From: Mycolicibacterium vinylchloridicum
Lineage (GTDB): Bacteria > Actinomycetota > Actinomycetes > Mycobacteriales > Mycobacteriaceae
Assembly (NCBI RefSeq): GCF_013404075.1
Contig: NZ_JACBJQ010000010.1
Span: 1 to 64,000, forward strand
Reading direction: 5' to 3'
Length of the DNA stretch: 64,000 nucleotides
The notes below the pieces were generated by a model. That model saw only the letters and a list, made by a program, of their open reading frames with translations. It made no database searches and was not told where the DNA came from. Made by a program: the position numbers and the translations under genes. Below, in pieces: positions 8,408-17,249 of the stretch. Every line of letters begins with the position of its first letter. Within the stretch, counting starts at the first letter, position 1.

Positions 8408-9169
8408 ATGACAACCATCAGCACCCCCCAGAGCGCGGTCCGCGCCGTCACCGACCATGCGAACCTGCCGGCCGGCACCGACGACCGGGTCGGCGGTTTC
8501 GGCATCATGGGCCTGCCGTTCGACACCGGGCACTATCTGGCCTACCGCGACTTCGGAGCGTCCTCGTTCTCCCCCGCCTACCGCTCGGTCTGGCATCGCG
8601 ACCCCGACGGTCGCTGGACGTTCTATGCGACCACGCCCGCCGAGCAGAGCTGCGCCCGCTATTTCAGTTCGGCGACAACGATTCCGGCAGTGCAGTGCGC
8701 GATCGCGACGACGTGGGCCGATCCCTGGTCGTTGACGATCGCCATTCCCGGGCTGCTGCGGTGGACCGTCGGCATGGCCAGCACGGTGACCACCCGGACG
8801 GTCAGCCGGCTGGGCCGGGCACTGCCCGAGCGGGCCTGGGCGAGCAGACCGGTTCTGGCCGCGATGGGCCGGATGGCCGGGCCGCTGCTGGGAACGGGCG
8901 AGATGCGGCTGACTGGTCATGTCCCCAACGGTCAGGGGTTCCGCGTCGCGCCACGCCAGATCTGGGCGGTACGCGAGTCGCGGGCGGTGTTGCGCGGAAT
9001 GAACCTCGGGGCCCTCGCCCCGCTGGCCACGCAGGACCGGCTGGCCGATTTCCGTCTCCCGCAGCGGGGGCTGTGCGTGATCGGCACAGCTCGGTTCGAC
9101 AGCTTCGATCCGCACCGCCACATCTCGGCCCGGCACACCGCGCCAACGATGCCCGAAGCCGCATGTTAG
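8408..9169 (+). CDS. Conserved hypothetical protein
   Basis: A 253-residue protein that I cannot assign to a named family. It starts at ATG 8408 (MTTISTPQ); the frame is open 18 codons upstream. It has no clear signal peptide. The sequence reads like a soluble beta-rich protein (FGIMGLPFDTGHYLAYRDF, RTVSRLGRALPERAW, MRLTGHVPNGQ). Its last codons overlap the start of the HD/LuxR regulator by seven bases, so the two are probably translated together. A ligand-binding or modifying role connected with that regulator is a guess from position only. Confidence 0.6.
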   Translation: MTTISTPQSAVRAVTDHANLPAGTDDRVGGFGIMGLPFDTGHYLAYRDFGASSFSPAYRSVWHRDPDGRWTFYATTPAEQSCARYFSSATTIPAVQCAIATTWADPWSLTIAIPGLLRWTVGMASTVTTRTVSRLGRALPERAWASRPVLAAMGRMAGPLLGTGEMRLTGHVPNGQGFRVAPRQIWAVRESRAVLRGMNLGALAPLATQDRLADFRLPQRGLCVIGTARFDSFDPHRHISARHTAPTMPEAAC

Positions 9170-10761
9170 GGAGCACAATCGAGCACGTGGCAGTGCCGAG
9201 GACCCCCGGAGGTCCCTCGCCCCGCGCACCGAGCCGCGCCGAATTGCTGGCCGCGCTCTCGGTGGCGATCGACCTCGGCCTGGGGCAGCCCGCCGAGCAC
9301 ATGCTGCGTGCCGCGCTGATCGGAACGCGGATCGCCGACCGGCTGGGCCTCGACCGCGATCAACGCGATTGTGTGTACTACGCGACGCTGGTCATGTGGA
9401 TCGGCTGTCACGCCGACTCGCATGAATTCGCACAGTGGTTCGGCGACGACATCTCCGTGCGCCGCGACTCGTACCACGTCGACTGGGCCGGGCTGCCGTA
9501 CTTCCGCTTCCTGGCCGCCAACATCGGCCGGGGCGAACCCCTCGCCCAACGGCTGACCGCGATCGCGACCCTGTTCATCAACGCCCGCGGGAACATGTCC
9601 CAGCTGATCCACTCGCACTGCACCTCGGCGGCACTGCTGGCCGACCGCATGGGGCTGGGTACCGGAGTTCAGGACGCACTGGGGTTCAGCTTCGAACGCT
9701 ACGACGGCCGCGGTCTGCCCGGCGGCGTTCGCGGCGAGGACATCCCGATCGAGATGCGCGTGGCACAGGTCGCCGATATGGCCGAGGTGCACCACCGCAC
9801 CGGTGGCGTGAGCGCCGCGGTGGACATGGTCTGCGAACGTAGCGGCCACCACTTCGATCCGAAGGTCGTCGAGGTCTTCACCGCCGACGCCGAGGCGATC
9901 TTGGCCGGACCGCAGGCCGGCGAGGTGTGGGACAGCGCGCTGGCGTGCGCCCCCGATCATCACCAGCCGCTGCAGCAGCAGCCGCTCGACGAGATGCTGG
10001 TAGCCCTTGGCGATTTCGTCGACTTGAAATGTCCTTTCACCCTTGGCCATTCACGCGCGGTCGCGCAGCTGGCCGGCGACGCGGCGGAGTTGGCCGGCCT
10101 TCGCGCCGAGGCGGTCACCCTGGTCCGGCGGGCCGGTCACGTCCACGACCTCGGCCGCATCGGCGTCTCCAACCAGGTGTGGTCCAAGCCCTCGACGTTG
10201 TCGGCGGCCGAGTTCGAGCGCATGCGCCTGCACCCCTACCTCACCACCCGCATCCTGAGCCGGATCAACGGCCTCGAGCAGGTCGCCCAGATCGCCGGCA
10301 ATCACCACGAATGCGTCAACGGCACCGGCTATCCGCGCAGCCTGCCCGGCGCCGCGCTCGGCATGCCCGACCGGGTGTTGGCCGCCGCCGTCGCCTATCA
10401 ATCGGCGTTGGAGCCGCGTCCTTACCGTGCGGCACTGGATCCGGCGGCGGCAGCGCGGCGGGTCCGGGACCGTGCACGTGGCGGCGAGCTCGACGACGTC
10501 GCCGCCGAAGCGGTCCTGCACGCGGCCGGCCATCGCACCCGGCGGCCGGGGACACGGCCCGACGGGCTGACGCCCCGCGAGATCGAGGTGCTGTGCCTGG
10601 TGGCTCGCGGCGCCTCCAACAAAGAGATCGCGGATCTTCTGGTGATCAGTGAGAAGACCGCCCGCAATCACGTCGAACGGACCTACGCCAAGATCGGCGT
10701 CTCCAACCGCATCGGCGCGAGCATGTATGCACTGCGGCACGGGTTGACCGAACCGCAGTAG
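9163..10761 (+). CDS. Tandem HD-GYP-like protein with C-terminal LuxR HTH
   Basis: About 532 residues with two HD-GYP-like halves and a LuxR DNA-binding domain. The C-terminal half keeps phosphodiesterase motifs: GHVHDLGRIGVS (HD) and NHHECVNGTGYP (HHE...GTGYP). The N-terminal half has the fold markers ERYDGRGLPGG but lacks the paired histidines (FSFERYDGRG), so it looks degenerate. The last about 65 residues are a LuxR HTH (LTPREIEVLCLVARGASNKE, then ARNHVERTYAKIG). ATG 9163 overlaps the upstream stop; GTG 9187 is an alternative. It could couple cyclic-nucleotide or other phosphodiester hydrolysis to transcription. That combination is visible in the sequence; its biochemistry is inferred. 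Confidence 0.8.
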   Translation: MLGSTIEHVAVPRTPGGPSPRAPSRAELLAALSVAIDLGLGQPAEHMLRAALIGTRIADRLGLDRDQRDCVYYATLVMWIGCHADSHEFAQWFGDDISVRRDSYHVDWAGLPYFRFLAANIGRGEPLAQRLTAIATLFINARGNMSQLIHSHCTSAALLADRMGLGTGVQDALGFSFERYDGRGLPGGVRGEDIPIEMRVAQVADMAEVHHRTGGVSAAVDMVCERSGHHFDPKVVEVFTADAEAILAGPQAGEVWDSALACAPDHHQPLQQQPLDEMLVALGDFVDLKCPFTLGHSRAVAQLAGDAAELAGLRAEAVTLVRRAGHVHDLGRIGVSNQVWSKPSTLSAAEFERMRLHPYLTTRILSRINGLEQVAQIAGNHHECVNGTGYPRSLPGAALGMPDRVLAAAVAYQSALEPRPYRAALDPAAAARRVRDRARGGELDDVAAEAVLHAAGHRTRRPGTRPDGLTPREIEVLCLVARGASNKEIADLLVISEKTARNHVERTYAKIGVSNRIGASMYALRHGLTEPQ

Positions 10762-10813
10762 TTGAGGCCGTTGCCCCATGATCGCCGCGGACGAGGCCGA
10801 AAGGATCGACATC

Positions 10814-11629
10814 ATGACAAACATTTCGCCGTCCGCGTCGACGCGGACCCGCCGCATCCTGGCTGTTGGTTACGGGGTGGCCAGTTACCTCGTCTTCCTC
10901 GTCGCCTTCTGCTACGCAATCGGTTTCGTCGGCGGCCTCGTGGTGCCGCGCACCGTCGATCGCGGTATCGACGGCGCCCCATTCGGTGTCGCCTTGCTGA
11001 TCAACACCGCGCTTCTCGGGTTGTTCGCCGTCCAGCACAGCGTGATGGCCAGACCCGCCTTCAAGCGTTGGTGGACCCGATTCGTGCCGCCGGTGATCGA
11101 GCGAAGTACCTACGTCCTGCTGGCGAGTCTTGTTCTGCTGCTGCTGTATTGGCAGTGGCGAACGATGCCCGCAGTGATCTGGCAGATCGGCCAGCCGGCA
11201 GTCCGGGCATCGCTGTGGACGCTGTTCGCGGCCGGCTGGGTCACCGTCCTAGCCGCCACCTTCATGATCAACCACTTCGAGTTGTTCGGTCTGCGTCAAG
11301 TATTCGCGGCCTGGCGCGGATCACCGGGCCGCAATACGGGCTTTCGGGCGAACCTGTTGTACCGGCTGGTGCGCCACCCGCTGATGCTGGGGTTTCTGGT
11401 CGCGTTCTGGGCGACGCCCGTCATGACCGCGGGTCATCTTCTGTTCGCGATCGGCACCACCGGCTACATCCTGATCGCCCTGCGACTGGAAGAACGTGAT
11501 CTGCAGGCAGAGCTCGGTGAGCGCTACCAGGTCTACCGCAACAGCGTGCCGATGCTGATTCCGGGCCTGCGTCCCCGACGGCCGACTCATGTCACGACAG
11601 GATGCCCAGTTCGCGGCCCTTCCTGGTAG
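10814..11629 (+). CDS. mddA: MddA-like methanethiol S-methyltransferase
   Basis: A 271-residue membrane protein of the NnrU/isoprenylcysteine methyltransferase superfamily. Six or so hydrophobic segments surround segments that I remember from the MddA family: FCYAIGFVGGLVVPRTVD, LLGLFAVQHSVMARPAFKRW and YRLVRHPLMLGFLVAFW. The RHP and EERDLQAELGERY segments match the SAM-binding C-terminus of this superfamily. MddA makes dimethyl sulfide from methanethiol and SAM; the M. tuberculosis homologue is Rv3238c. ATG 10814 follows GAAAGG. Its 3' end overlaps the convergent LAL regulator by 38 bases, so the last dozen residues (Pro/Arg rich) may be strain-specific. Confidence 0.75.
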   Translation: MTNISPSASTRTRRILAVGYGVASYLVFLVAFCYAIGFVGGLVVPRTVDRGIDGAPFGVALLINTALLGLFAVQHSVMARPAFKRWWTRFVPPVIERSTYVLLASLVLLLLYWQWRTMPAVIWQIGQPAVRASLWTLFAAGWVTVLAATFMINHFELFGLRQVFAAWRGSPGRNTGFRANLLYRLVRHPLMLGFLVAFWATPVMTAGHLLFAIGTTGYILIALRLEERDLQAELGERYQVYRNSVPMLIPGLRPRRPTHVTTGCPVRGPSW

Positions 11630-14171
11630 CCTCCCGTCGCCCGGCGACGCCGAGCTTGCCGAGTATCGCGGCCACATGGTGGTCCACTGTTCGGACCGAC
11701 AGGTAAAGCCGCTCGGCCAGTTCGGCATTCGTCAAACCTTGGTCGATGAGACCCAGCACCTCGACTTGCCGGGCGGTCAGGCCGGCGGGGTTGCTGAGCG
11801 TGGCCGAACGACCTTTGCCCGGGACGACGCCGGCGCCTCCCAAGCGCAGATCACGGCGAATCTTGGCGGCCACGGCCGTCGCTCCGAGTCGATCGAGCAC
11901 ACTCAGACCGCGCCGCGTCAACTCGGCGTCACCGGCGTCGATGAGCGCGAGTGCAGCCTCATACGGCATCGAGCGCCGTTGGAACTCATCAGCCGCTGCT
12001 TCGAATTCGCCGTCGAGCAACAGCCGATGCGGCCCCGTCGCGCGGTCGGTGTCGACGCCGGGATCGAGTCGGTGCAACCACACCGCCAGATCGCCGATCG
12101 CCATGGCGATCCCGTCGGCGGCGCAGCTGTCCAGCAGAGTCCGGCACGCCGCGATCCGGTCGTCGGCCTTACCCGTCAGCCAGGCTTGCTCGGCGATCGC
12201 GGCCGCGGGAAACAGCTGGAAATGCTCGCCGAATCCGCGGAAGATCTGCCACGCCTCGTCCAGCCCCGATGCGGCGACACCTTCACGTCGAAGCGAGATC
12301 AGGGCCCGGACGATCCACGGCCAGGTGCTCACCAACGGCCAGCTCACGCCGGCCAGAACGGTGTCCGCGTCGGCGACGGCGTCGTCCCAATCACCCACCA
12401 GCAGAGCGATTCTCGCCCGAGTCGCGAACAACCACGACCGACCGAACGGAGCGTCTCGCTCGAGGCACAGCGGGACGCTGACGTCGAGCAGTTCCGCGGT
12501 CTGGTCGTGATTTCGCTGCTCGATGTCGATCAAGGCCAGGATCGAACAGCCATAGGCGTAGACATCGTCGGCCACGTGCTCGGTCGCGGCCGTGATCCCC
12601 GAGACGATCGCCTCACGGGCTCCAGCGTCGCCCACCAACCCGCCGCGGTAGCCTTCGACGATCGCGATCCGGCCACCGAGCACGGGATCATCGGCCGCAG
12701 CGACGTGCTCGCGCGCCTGCGCCAGCAGCAGTTCGGAACGTTCGATGTCGCCAGCAGAGATTGCGAAGTACGCCTGCGTCGTCAGGGCATGACCGAGCAG
12801 CACGAGCTCGGATCCGCCGCCCGGCTCGACGAGCGTGGCCACCGCCTGCGCTCCGTGGCGCTCGGCCGCCGCAAGATTCGCCTGGTATGACTCGTACAAG
12901 GCCAGAGCGTGATGATTTGCGCTGACTGCGGCGGGCTGCTCCAACTCCGCACGCAAGCTCAGCGCCCGGCGGCGCGCCTCGGTCGCCTCGTCGAGGCGAT
13001 CGATCAGGTAGCACTCCTGCGCCAGCAGCTCCAGCAGCTCGGCCTCGCGTTCGGGAGCCAGCGCACCGCCGTGTTTGAGCGCGATGTGGTAGAACTCGGC
13101 CGCCTGGGTGTGCGCACCGGCTCGTGCCGCGACCCGCCCGGCCTCGGATGCAGCGGACAACGTGCGTGGCTGGTCACCGGCACCGAGTGCGTGGTGGGTC
13201 AGGATCGCTGGATCATGTTGGGCGGCAGCCTCGTACGCTGAGATCATCCGGCGGTGCAGCTCAGCCTCGGCGCCAGGCGGAATCACACTGGTGACCGCCA
13301 GCCGACACAGGTCATGACGGAAAGCCACACCTCGCTCGGTGCGCCGGATCAGCCGCGCTTCGTCCAGTGCGCGGAGTGCCGGCACGGTGACACCGAGACC
13401 GGTGAGCAGAAAGTTCGGGATCACACCGGGTGCACAGGCCAGCAAATTCAGCAGATCCCACTCCGCGACTTCGAGATTGACGGTTCGGGCCAGGATGGCG
13501 TCACGCACCGTCGTGGGGAGATCGTCACCGCCGTGCGCGAGCATCTCCCCGACGAAGAACGCGTTACCACCGGTAATGCCATGCAGCCAAACGGGATCGA
13601 CTCCGGCGTCACCGGCGAGATCGGTCACGGCTGCCAGACTCAGTGGCGGCAACGGCAGCGTGGTGGCGGACACTGAGCGGGCCACGTCACCGAGCAGCGA
13701 GCGCATCGGGTGACTGAAACCGATTTCGTCGTCGCGTACCGTCCCGATCACGAGCGAGCGGGTGCGCCTGATCCGCCGCAGGATGAAGCGCAGCAGATCG
13801 ATGACGGCCTGGTCGGCCCAGTGCAAGTCGTCGATCACCAGGATCGACGGCTGTGCTCTGAGGTCGGAGAAGACGGCGGTGAAGATCTCGTGCGGGTGGT
13901 CGGCGGTGGTCAAGAGCTGCCGCGTGTCGGAGCCGAGTTGATCGGCCAGATCGTGGATGGGGCCCAATGGCCGCGGAGTCGACAGCGGATCGCATCCGCC
14001 CCACAGCACCCGGGTCCGAGACGATCCCCGCTGCAGGAACGTCTCGACGAACGACGTCTTTCCAGCACCGGATTCCCCGGTGACGATCACCAGGGCGCCG
14101 CCGGAATCTCTCGCCTCGGCCGCACACGCGGCGAGAATTGCCAGCTCGTGCTCGCGCTCAGCGAATGCCAC
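11592..14171 (-). CDS. LAL-type LuxR regulator with AAA-like ATPase
   Basis: An 859-residue large ATP-binding regulator of the LuxR (LAL/MalT-like) class. It has Walker A GESGAGKT (32-39), Walker B ILVIDDLHWAD (110-120), a central TPR-like helical region rich in Ala/Leu, and a C-terminal LuxR HTH (LTARQVEVLGLIDQGLTNAE followed by VRTVDHHVAAILGKLGV). Such proteins use ATP and an unknown ligand to activate nearby genes. It is divergent from the DUF4242/PGRS/DsrE unit with paired direct and inverted repeats in between, making that unit its likely target. Confidence 0.88.
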   Translation of the reverse strand: MAFAEREHELAILAACAAEARDSGGALVIVTGESGAGKTSFVETFLQRGSSRTRVLWGGCDPLSTPRPLGPIHDLADQLGSDTRQLLTTADHPHEIFTAVFSDLRAQPSILVIDDLHWADQAVIDLLRFILRRIRRTRSLVIGTVRDDEIGFSHPMRSLLGDVARSVSATTLPLPPLSLAAVTDLAGDAGVDPVWLHGITGGNAFFVGEMLAHGGDDLPTTVRDAILARTVNLEVAEWDLLNLLACAPGVIPNFLLTGLGVTVPALRALDEARLIRRTERGVAFRHDLCRLAVTSVIPPGAEAELHRRMISAYEAAAQHDPAILTHHALGAGDQPRTLSAASEAGRVAARAGAHTQAAEFYHIALKHGGALAPEREAELLELLAQECYLIDRLDEATEARRRALSLRAELEQPAAVSANHHALALYESYQANLAAAERHGAQAVATLVEPGGGSELVLLGHALTTQAYFAISAGDIERSELLLAQAREHVAAADDPVLGGRIAIVEGYRGGLVGDAGAREAIVSGITAATEHVADDVYAYGCSILALIDIEQRNHDQTAELLDVSVPLCLERDAPFGRSWLFATRARIALLVGDWDDAVADADTVLAGVSWPLVSTWPWIVRALISLRREGVAASGLDEAWQIFRGFGEHFQLFPAAAIAEQAWLTGKADDRIAACRTLLDSCAADGIAMAIGDLAVWLHRLDPGVDTDRATGPHRLLLDGEFEAAADEFQRRSMPYEAALALIDAGDAELTRRGLSVLDRLGATAVAAKIRRDLRLGGAGVVPGKGRSATLSNPAGLTARQVEVLGLIDQGLTNAELAERLYLSVRTVDHHVAAILGKLGVAGRREATRKGRELGILS

Positions 14172-14202
14172 ACCGGGATGTTACGGGCCGGCGCACATCT
14201 CC

Positions 14203-14268
14203 AGGTAGGTATCGCCGCGGTGTAGGTAGGTCCGGGGCCCGCACAAACATGGGCATCGGCTGCCGATG
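14203..14268. promoter_or_regulatory. Direct and inverted repeats between LAL regulator and DUF4242 gene
   Basis: AGGTAGGT occurs at 14203-14210 and again at 14224-14231, 21 bp apart (two helical turns). A perfect 7-bp inverted repeat CATCGGC-T-GCCGATG follows at 14254-14268. Both lie in the 130-bp gap between divergent genes and are plausible binding sites for the adjacent LuxR-type protein. Confidence 0.5.
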
Positions 14269-14301
14269 TCTGTCGCACGCCGATCGCCGAGCGTGAAGTG
14301 C

Positions 14302-14586
14302 ATGAAACGATTCATCATCGAGCGTGAGATGCCCGGGGCAAGCGATCTCACCGCAGCCGAAGTGGCCGAGTTCGCGAGGCAATCGAACAATGCCATGGCC
14401 TCACTCGGCGTGCCCTACCGATGGCTCAACAGCTACGTCACCGCCGACAAGATCTACTGCGTCCACGAGGCCGACGACGAAGACGTGGTCCGTGAGCATG
14501 CCCGCCGTAGCGGATTTCCGGCCGACTCGGTGTCGGTGATCGCCACCGAGTTCGGTCCTTACACAACCCGTTTGATGAACAGCTGA
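14302..14586 (+). CDS. DUF4242 small protein
   Basis: A 94-residue protein of the DUF4242 family (the SCO4226 group, reported to bind nickel). Visible family features are [13 protein letters not shown] at the N-terminus, a central [16 protein letters not shown], and [17 protein letters not shown] near the C-terminus. It is a small ferredoxin-like fold without a leader, so it is cytoplasmic. ATG 14302 is chosen because the family starts there; GTG 14296 is two codons upstream. It is the first gene of a three-gene unit. Its stop is eight bases before the PGRS gene. Confidence 0.8.
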   Translation: MKRFIIEREMPGASDLTAAEVAEFARQSNNAMASLGVPYRWLNSYVTADKIYCVHEADDEDVVREHARRSGFPADSVSVIATEFGPYTTRLMNS

Positions 14587-14594
14587 GGACGAAC

Positions 14595-15956
14595 ATGGCC
14601 ACGAACGCATTCATCATCGCACTGACCGCGGGCTCGTTCGCTGTTGTCGGCGCCGCCTGCGCGGCCACAGCTCACGCGGAGACCGACCCCGCACCGATTG
14701 TGATCATCGGTGCCGCAAAGGATCACAAGCCCGCAGACAGGCAGGCCAAGCGGGCCGCTTCGACGGTGCCATCTGCCCTGGGTGTCGGGCAGGACCTCGT
14801 CGGTTTCTTCATCAGCAACGGCGACGAGCCCGGCGAGAACGCCGGGTTGTTGATCGGCAACGGTGCCAACGGCGGCCTTGGCCAGGACGGCGGCCGCGGC
14901 GGCCTCCTGTTCGGTAACGGCGGCAACGGCGGGGTGGGCCTGCCCGGACAGGCCGGCGGCAAGGGTGGTGATGCCGGATTGTTCGGCAACGGTGGCGCGG
15001 GCGGCAACGGCGGCACCGACGTCAAGGTCGACACCGCCCCCGCAGCGGGCGGCCCAGGAGGAAAGGGCGGCAGCGGCGGCATCCTCGGTGGCACCGGCGG
15101 GACCGGTGGCGTCGGCGGGGCTGCGTTCACCGAGAAAGGCAACGCGTCCGCCGGGGCTGGCGGAACCGGGGGCGCCGCAGGCTTGTTCGGTAAGGCCGGC
15201 GACGGCGGCGCGGGAGGCTATGCAAATACCCTGACCGGCACCGCATACGGCGGCCAGGGCGGCAGTGGAGCGAACTCCTCATGGCTGGGCCCAGCCGGCA
15301 ACGGGGGGCGGGGCGGCGGCGCAGGTGGTGAGGCTGTGGTCCACGCGGGAAACGGCGGCACCGGCGGCCATGGCCAAGGACTGGGCCGGCCCGGCGCCGG
15401 CGGCCCCGGTGGTCAGGCGTCGAGCCAGATGACGGCCATCGGAGGCAACGGCGGGAAAGGCGGAAACGCCGGGTTCATCGGGACCGGCGGCACCGGTGGG
15501 AGCGGAGGCAACACCGCGACCAACACCGGTGCCGCGTTCGGCGGCTACGGCGGCGGCGGTGGCCGGGGCGGTCTCGCCGGCCGCGGCGGCGCAGGCGGCG
15601 CCGGCGGCGCCGGCCAGAGCACGTCCGGCCAAGCCAGCGGCGGCAAAGGCGGGGACGGCGGAACCGGTGGCGCAGCCGCGCCCGGTGGCACCGGCGGACG
15701 CGGTGGCGGTGGTGTCTCCAACACCGGCGACGGCATCGGCGGCGACGGCGGAAAAGGCGGCGCCGGAGGCGTCAGGGGCGATGGCGGCACGGGCGGCAAC
15801 GGCGGCCAGGGCGGCACGACGACGGGCAAGAGCTACGGGGGTAACGGCGGCCAGGGCGGCAATGGCGGCCAGGGCGGTAGTGGCGGCGCCGGAGGGACCG
15901 GCGGCCCGGGAAAGACCAGCAATGGCAACAACGGCAGCAATGGACAAGACGGTTAG
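14595..15956 (+). CDS. Secreted glycine-rich PGRS-like protein without a PE domain
   Basis: A 453-residue protein with a Sec signal peptide (hydrophobic 6-25, likely cleavage after AHA at 28). A linker of about 55 residues follows, then roughly 370 residues of GGX/GNGG repeats from about residue 84 to the end. The repeats are those of mycobacterial PE_PGRS proteins, but the PE domain and its YxxxD/E export signal are missing; a general secretion signal replaces it. The repeats contain many acidic and asparagine turns, as in calcium-binding GGXGXD rolls. It lies between DUF4242 and DsrE-like genes and probably shares their promoter. Confidence 0.85.
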   Translation: MATNAFIIALTAGSFAVVGAACAATAHAETDPAPIVIIGAAKDHKPADRQAKRAASTVPSALGVGQDLVGFFISNGDEPGENAGLLIGNGANGGLGQDGGRGGLLFGNGGNGGVGLPGQAGGKGGDAGLFGNGGAGGNGGTDVKVDTAPAAGGPGGKGGSGGILGGTGGTGGVGGAAFTEKGNASAGAGGTGGAAGLFGKAGDGGAGGYANTLTGTAYGGQGGSGANSSWLGPAGNGGRGGGAGGEAVVHAGNGGTGGHGQGLGRPGAGGPGGQASSQMTAIGGNGGKGGNAGFIGTGGTGGSGGNTATNTGAAFGGYGGGGGRGGLAGRGGAGGAGGAGQSTSGQASGGKGGDGGTGGAAAPGGTGGRGGGGVSNTGDGIGGDGGKGGAGGVRGDGGTGGNGGQGGTTTGKSYGGNGGQGGNGGQGGSGGAGGTGGPGKTSNGNNGSNGQDG

Positions 15957-15983
15957 CAGCAAACAACACACAGGAGGAAAGTC

Positions 15984-16352
15984 ATGAACACCAACAACAA
16001 AGCAGCGATCAGCCTCTCCACCGGGCTCGAAGATCCCGAACGCGTCACGGTGGCCTTCCTGGTGGCGCTGGGCGCCGCCGAGGCGGGCCGCCCGACGATG
16101 ATGTTTCTCGCGAAAGAGGCTGCCCGCCTTGCTGTTCCCGGCGTGGGTGTCGGCACCGCCTGCGAGGGCTGTCCCCCGTTGGGCGAACTCATCGAGCGCT
16201 ACGAGCGGGCGGGCGGACGCTACCTGGTCTGCCCACTCTGCGTGCGGGCCAAGAATCTGGACACTGCCACCTTCATCGCCGGCGCCGAGGCCGGCGGCAC
16301 GGTTCAGCTGTGGGAGTGGATCGGCGACGGGGCAACGACATTCAGCTACTGA
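15984..16352 (+). CDS. DsrE-like small protein with two CxxC motifs
   Basis: A 122-residue protein resembling the DsrE/DsrF family of sulfur-handling proteins (ERVTVAFLVALGAAEAGRPT, then MMFLAKEAARLAV). Unusually it has two cysteine pairs, C60-E-G-C63 and C83-P-L-C86, which could bind a metal or form redox disulfides. A very strong ribosome-binding site AGGAGG (15972-15977) lies six bases before ATG 15984, suggesting high expression. It is the last gene before a perfect terminator hairpin. No leader peptide is seen. Its link with the secreted PGRS protein is known only from position. Confidence 0.75.
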   Translation: MNTNNKAAISLSTGLEDPERVTVAFLVALGAAEAGRPTMMFLAKEAARLAVPGVGVGTACEGCPPLGELIERYERAGGRYLVCPLCVRAKNLDTATFIAGAEAGGTVQLWEWIGDGATTFSY

Positions 16353-16370
16353 CGGACCAACCGCGACTCT

Positions 16371-16402
16371 GAAACCCCGCCGGCGTTTGCCGGCGGGGTT
16401 TC
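16371..16402 (+). terminator. Strong hairpin terminator
   Basis: A perfect 14-bp stem GAAACCCCGCCGGC (16371-16384) and GCCGGCGGGGTTTC (16389-16402) with a 4-base loop. It closes the DUF4242-PGRS-DsrE unit. There is no long U-tract, as usual in mycobacteria. The next gene begins 18 bases later. Confidence 0.8.
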
Positions 16403-16420
16403 GTGGGAAGTCCACTGGTC

Positions 16421-17245
16421 ATGGCTGACAATGCGGTACACGGTGCCGTGCAGGCGGCCACACATAGCAGGCCATTCGAACTCGCTGCGCGGGCCGGGTA
16501 CAGCATCAGCGGCGTGCTGCACCTGCTGATCGCCTACATCATCGTGCGGCTGGCGTTCGGCTCCGGCGGCGGCAACGCCGACCAGTCCGGCGCGCTGGCG
16601 ACGCTGGCAGCCCAACCCGGAGGCAAGATCGCCCTGTGGTTGACGGCGGCTGGTTTGATCGCCCTGGCACTGTGGCGGGTTGCCGAGGCGGTTATCGGCT
16701 CGCACCCCACCGAACCGGGGCGCGAACACGACGGCGCCTATGACGTGTTCGACCGCGCGAAGTCCGTCGGCCTGGCCCTGATCTACGCGGGCATCGCACT
16801 CGCCGCGGTGCGATTCGCCAACGGCGGTGGGCAATCCACCAGTGAGCAGAACACCGGACTCACCGCGCGGTTGCTCCAAACCGGTTGGGGCAAGGGAGTT
16901 CTGCTGATCGCTGCGGCGGTGATCATCGGCGTCGGCGGCTACCACGTCTACAAGGGAGTGTCGACGAAGTTCGAGGAGGACCTCACGATCAGCGGGGGTG
17001 GGCCGCTGATCACCCCATTGGGCATCGCCGGCTACACGGCGAAGGGAATCGTGTTGGGCGGCGCGGGGATCCTGCTGGTGGTAGCGACCGTGACGACCGA
17101 TCCCGCGAAGGGCGCCGGGCTGGACGCCGCGGTCAAGAGCCTCGGCGAGGCACCCTTCGGTAGGGCACTGCTCGTTGCGGCTGCGATCGGCTTCGCCGCC
17201 TACGGCGCGTATTGCTTCGTCCTCGCCCGCTTCGCGCGAATGTAG
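16421..17245 (+). CDS. DUF1206 membrane protein
   Basis: A 274-residue integral membrane protein with three repeated units of about 75-90 residues. Each has two membrane spans and the repeat hallmark of a G-x-x-A-R/K-G start (ELAARAGYSISGVLHLLIAY; DRAKSVGLALIYAGIALAAV; GIAGYTAKGIVLGGAGILLV). This is the DUF1206 family, common in actinobacteria, with no established function. ATG 16421 is chosen; GTG 16403 lies at the end of the terminator stem and is unlikely. It converges on the pncA operon with only four bases between genes. Confidence 0.85.
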   Translation: MADNAVHGAVQAATHSRPFELAARAGYSISGVLHLLIAYIIVRLAFGSGGGNADQSGALATLAAQPGGKIALWLTAAGLIALALWRVAEAVIGSHPTEPGREHDGAYDVFDRAKSVGLALIYAGIALAAVRFANGGGQSTSEQNTGLTARLLQTGWGKGVLLIAAAVIIGVGGYHVYKGVSTKFEEDLTISGGGPLITPLGIAGYTAKGIVLGGAGILLVVATVTTDPAKGAGLDAAVKSLGEAPFGRALLVAAAIGFAAYGAYCFVLARFARM

Positions 17246-17249
17246 CTGG

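Noticed and set aside
7690..10761. A single 1023-residue open frame
   Set aside because: Only the part from 9163 has protein-like motifs. The upstream part is an off-frame reading of the DedA and hypothetical genes kept open by high GC.
14840..15950. CRISPR-like or satellite repeat
   Set aside because: The repeats are coding GGX units with codon periodicity and no conserved spacer structure.
15279..16415. Ala-rich minus-strand frame opposite the PGRS gene
   Set aside because: Complement of GGX repeats gives Ala/Pro-rich sequence; it has no independent start or motif support.
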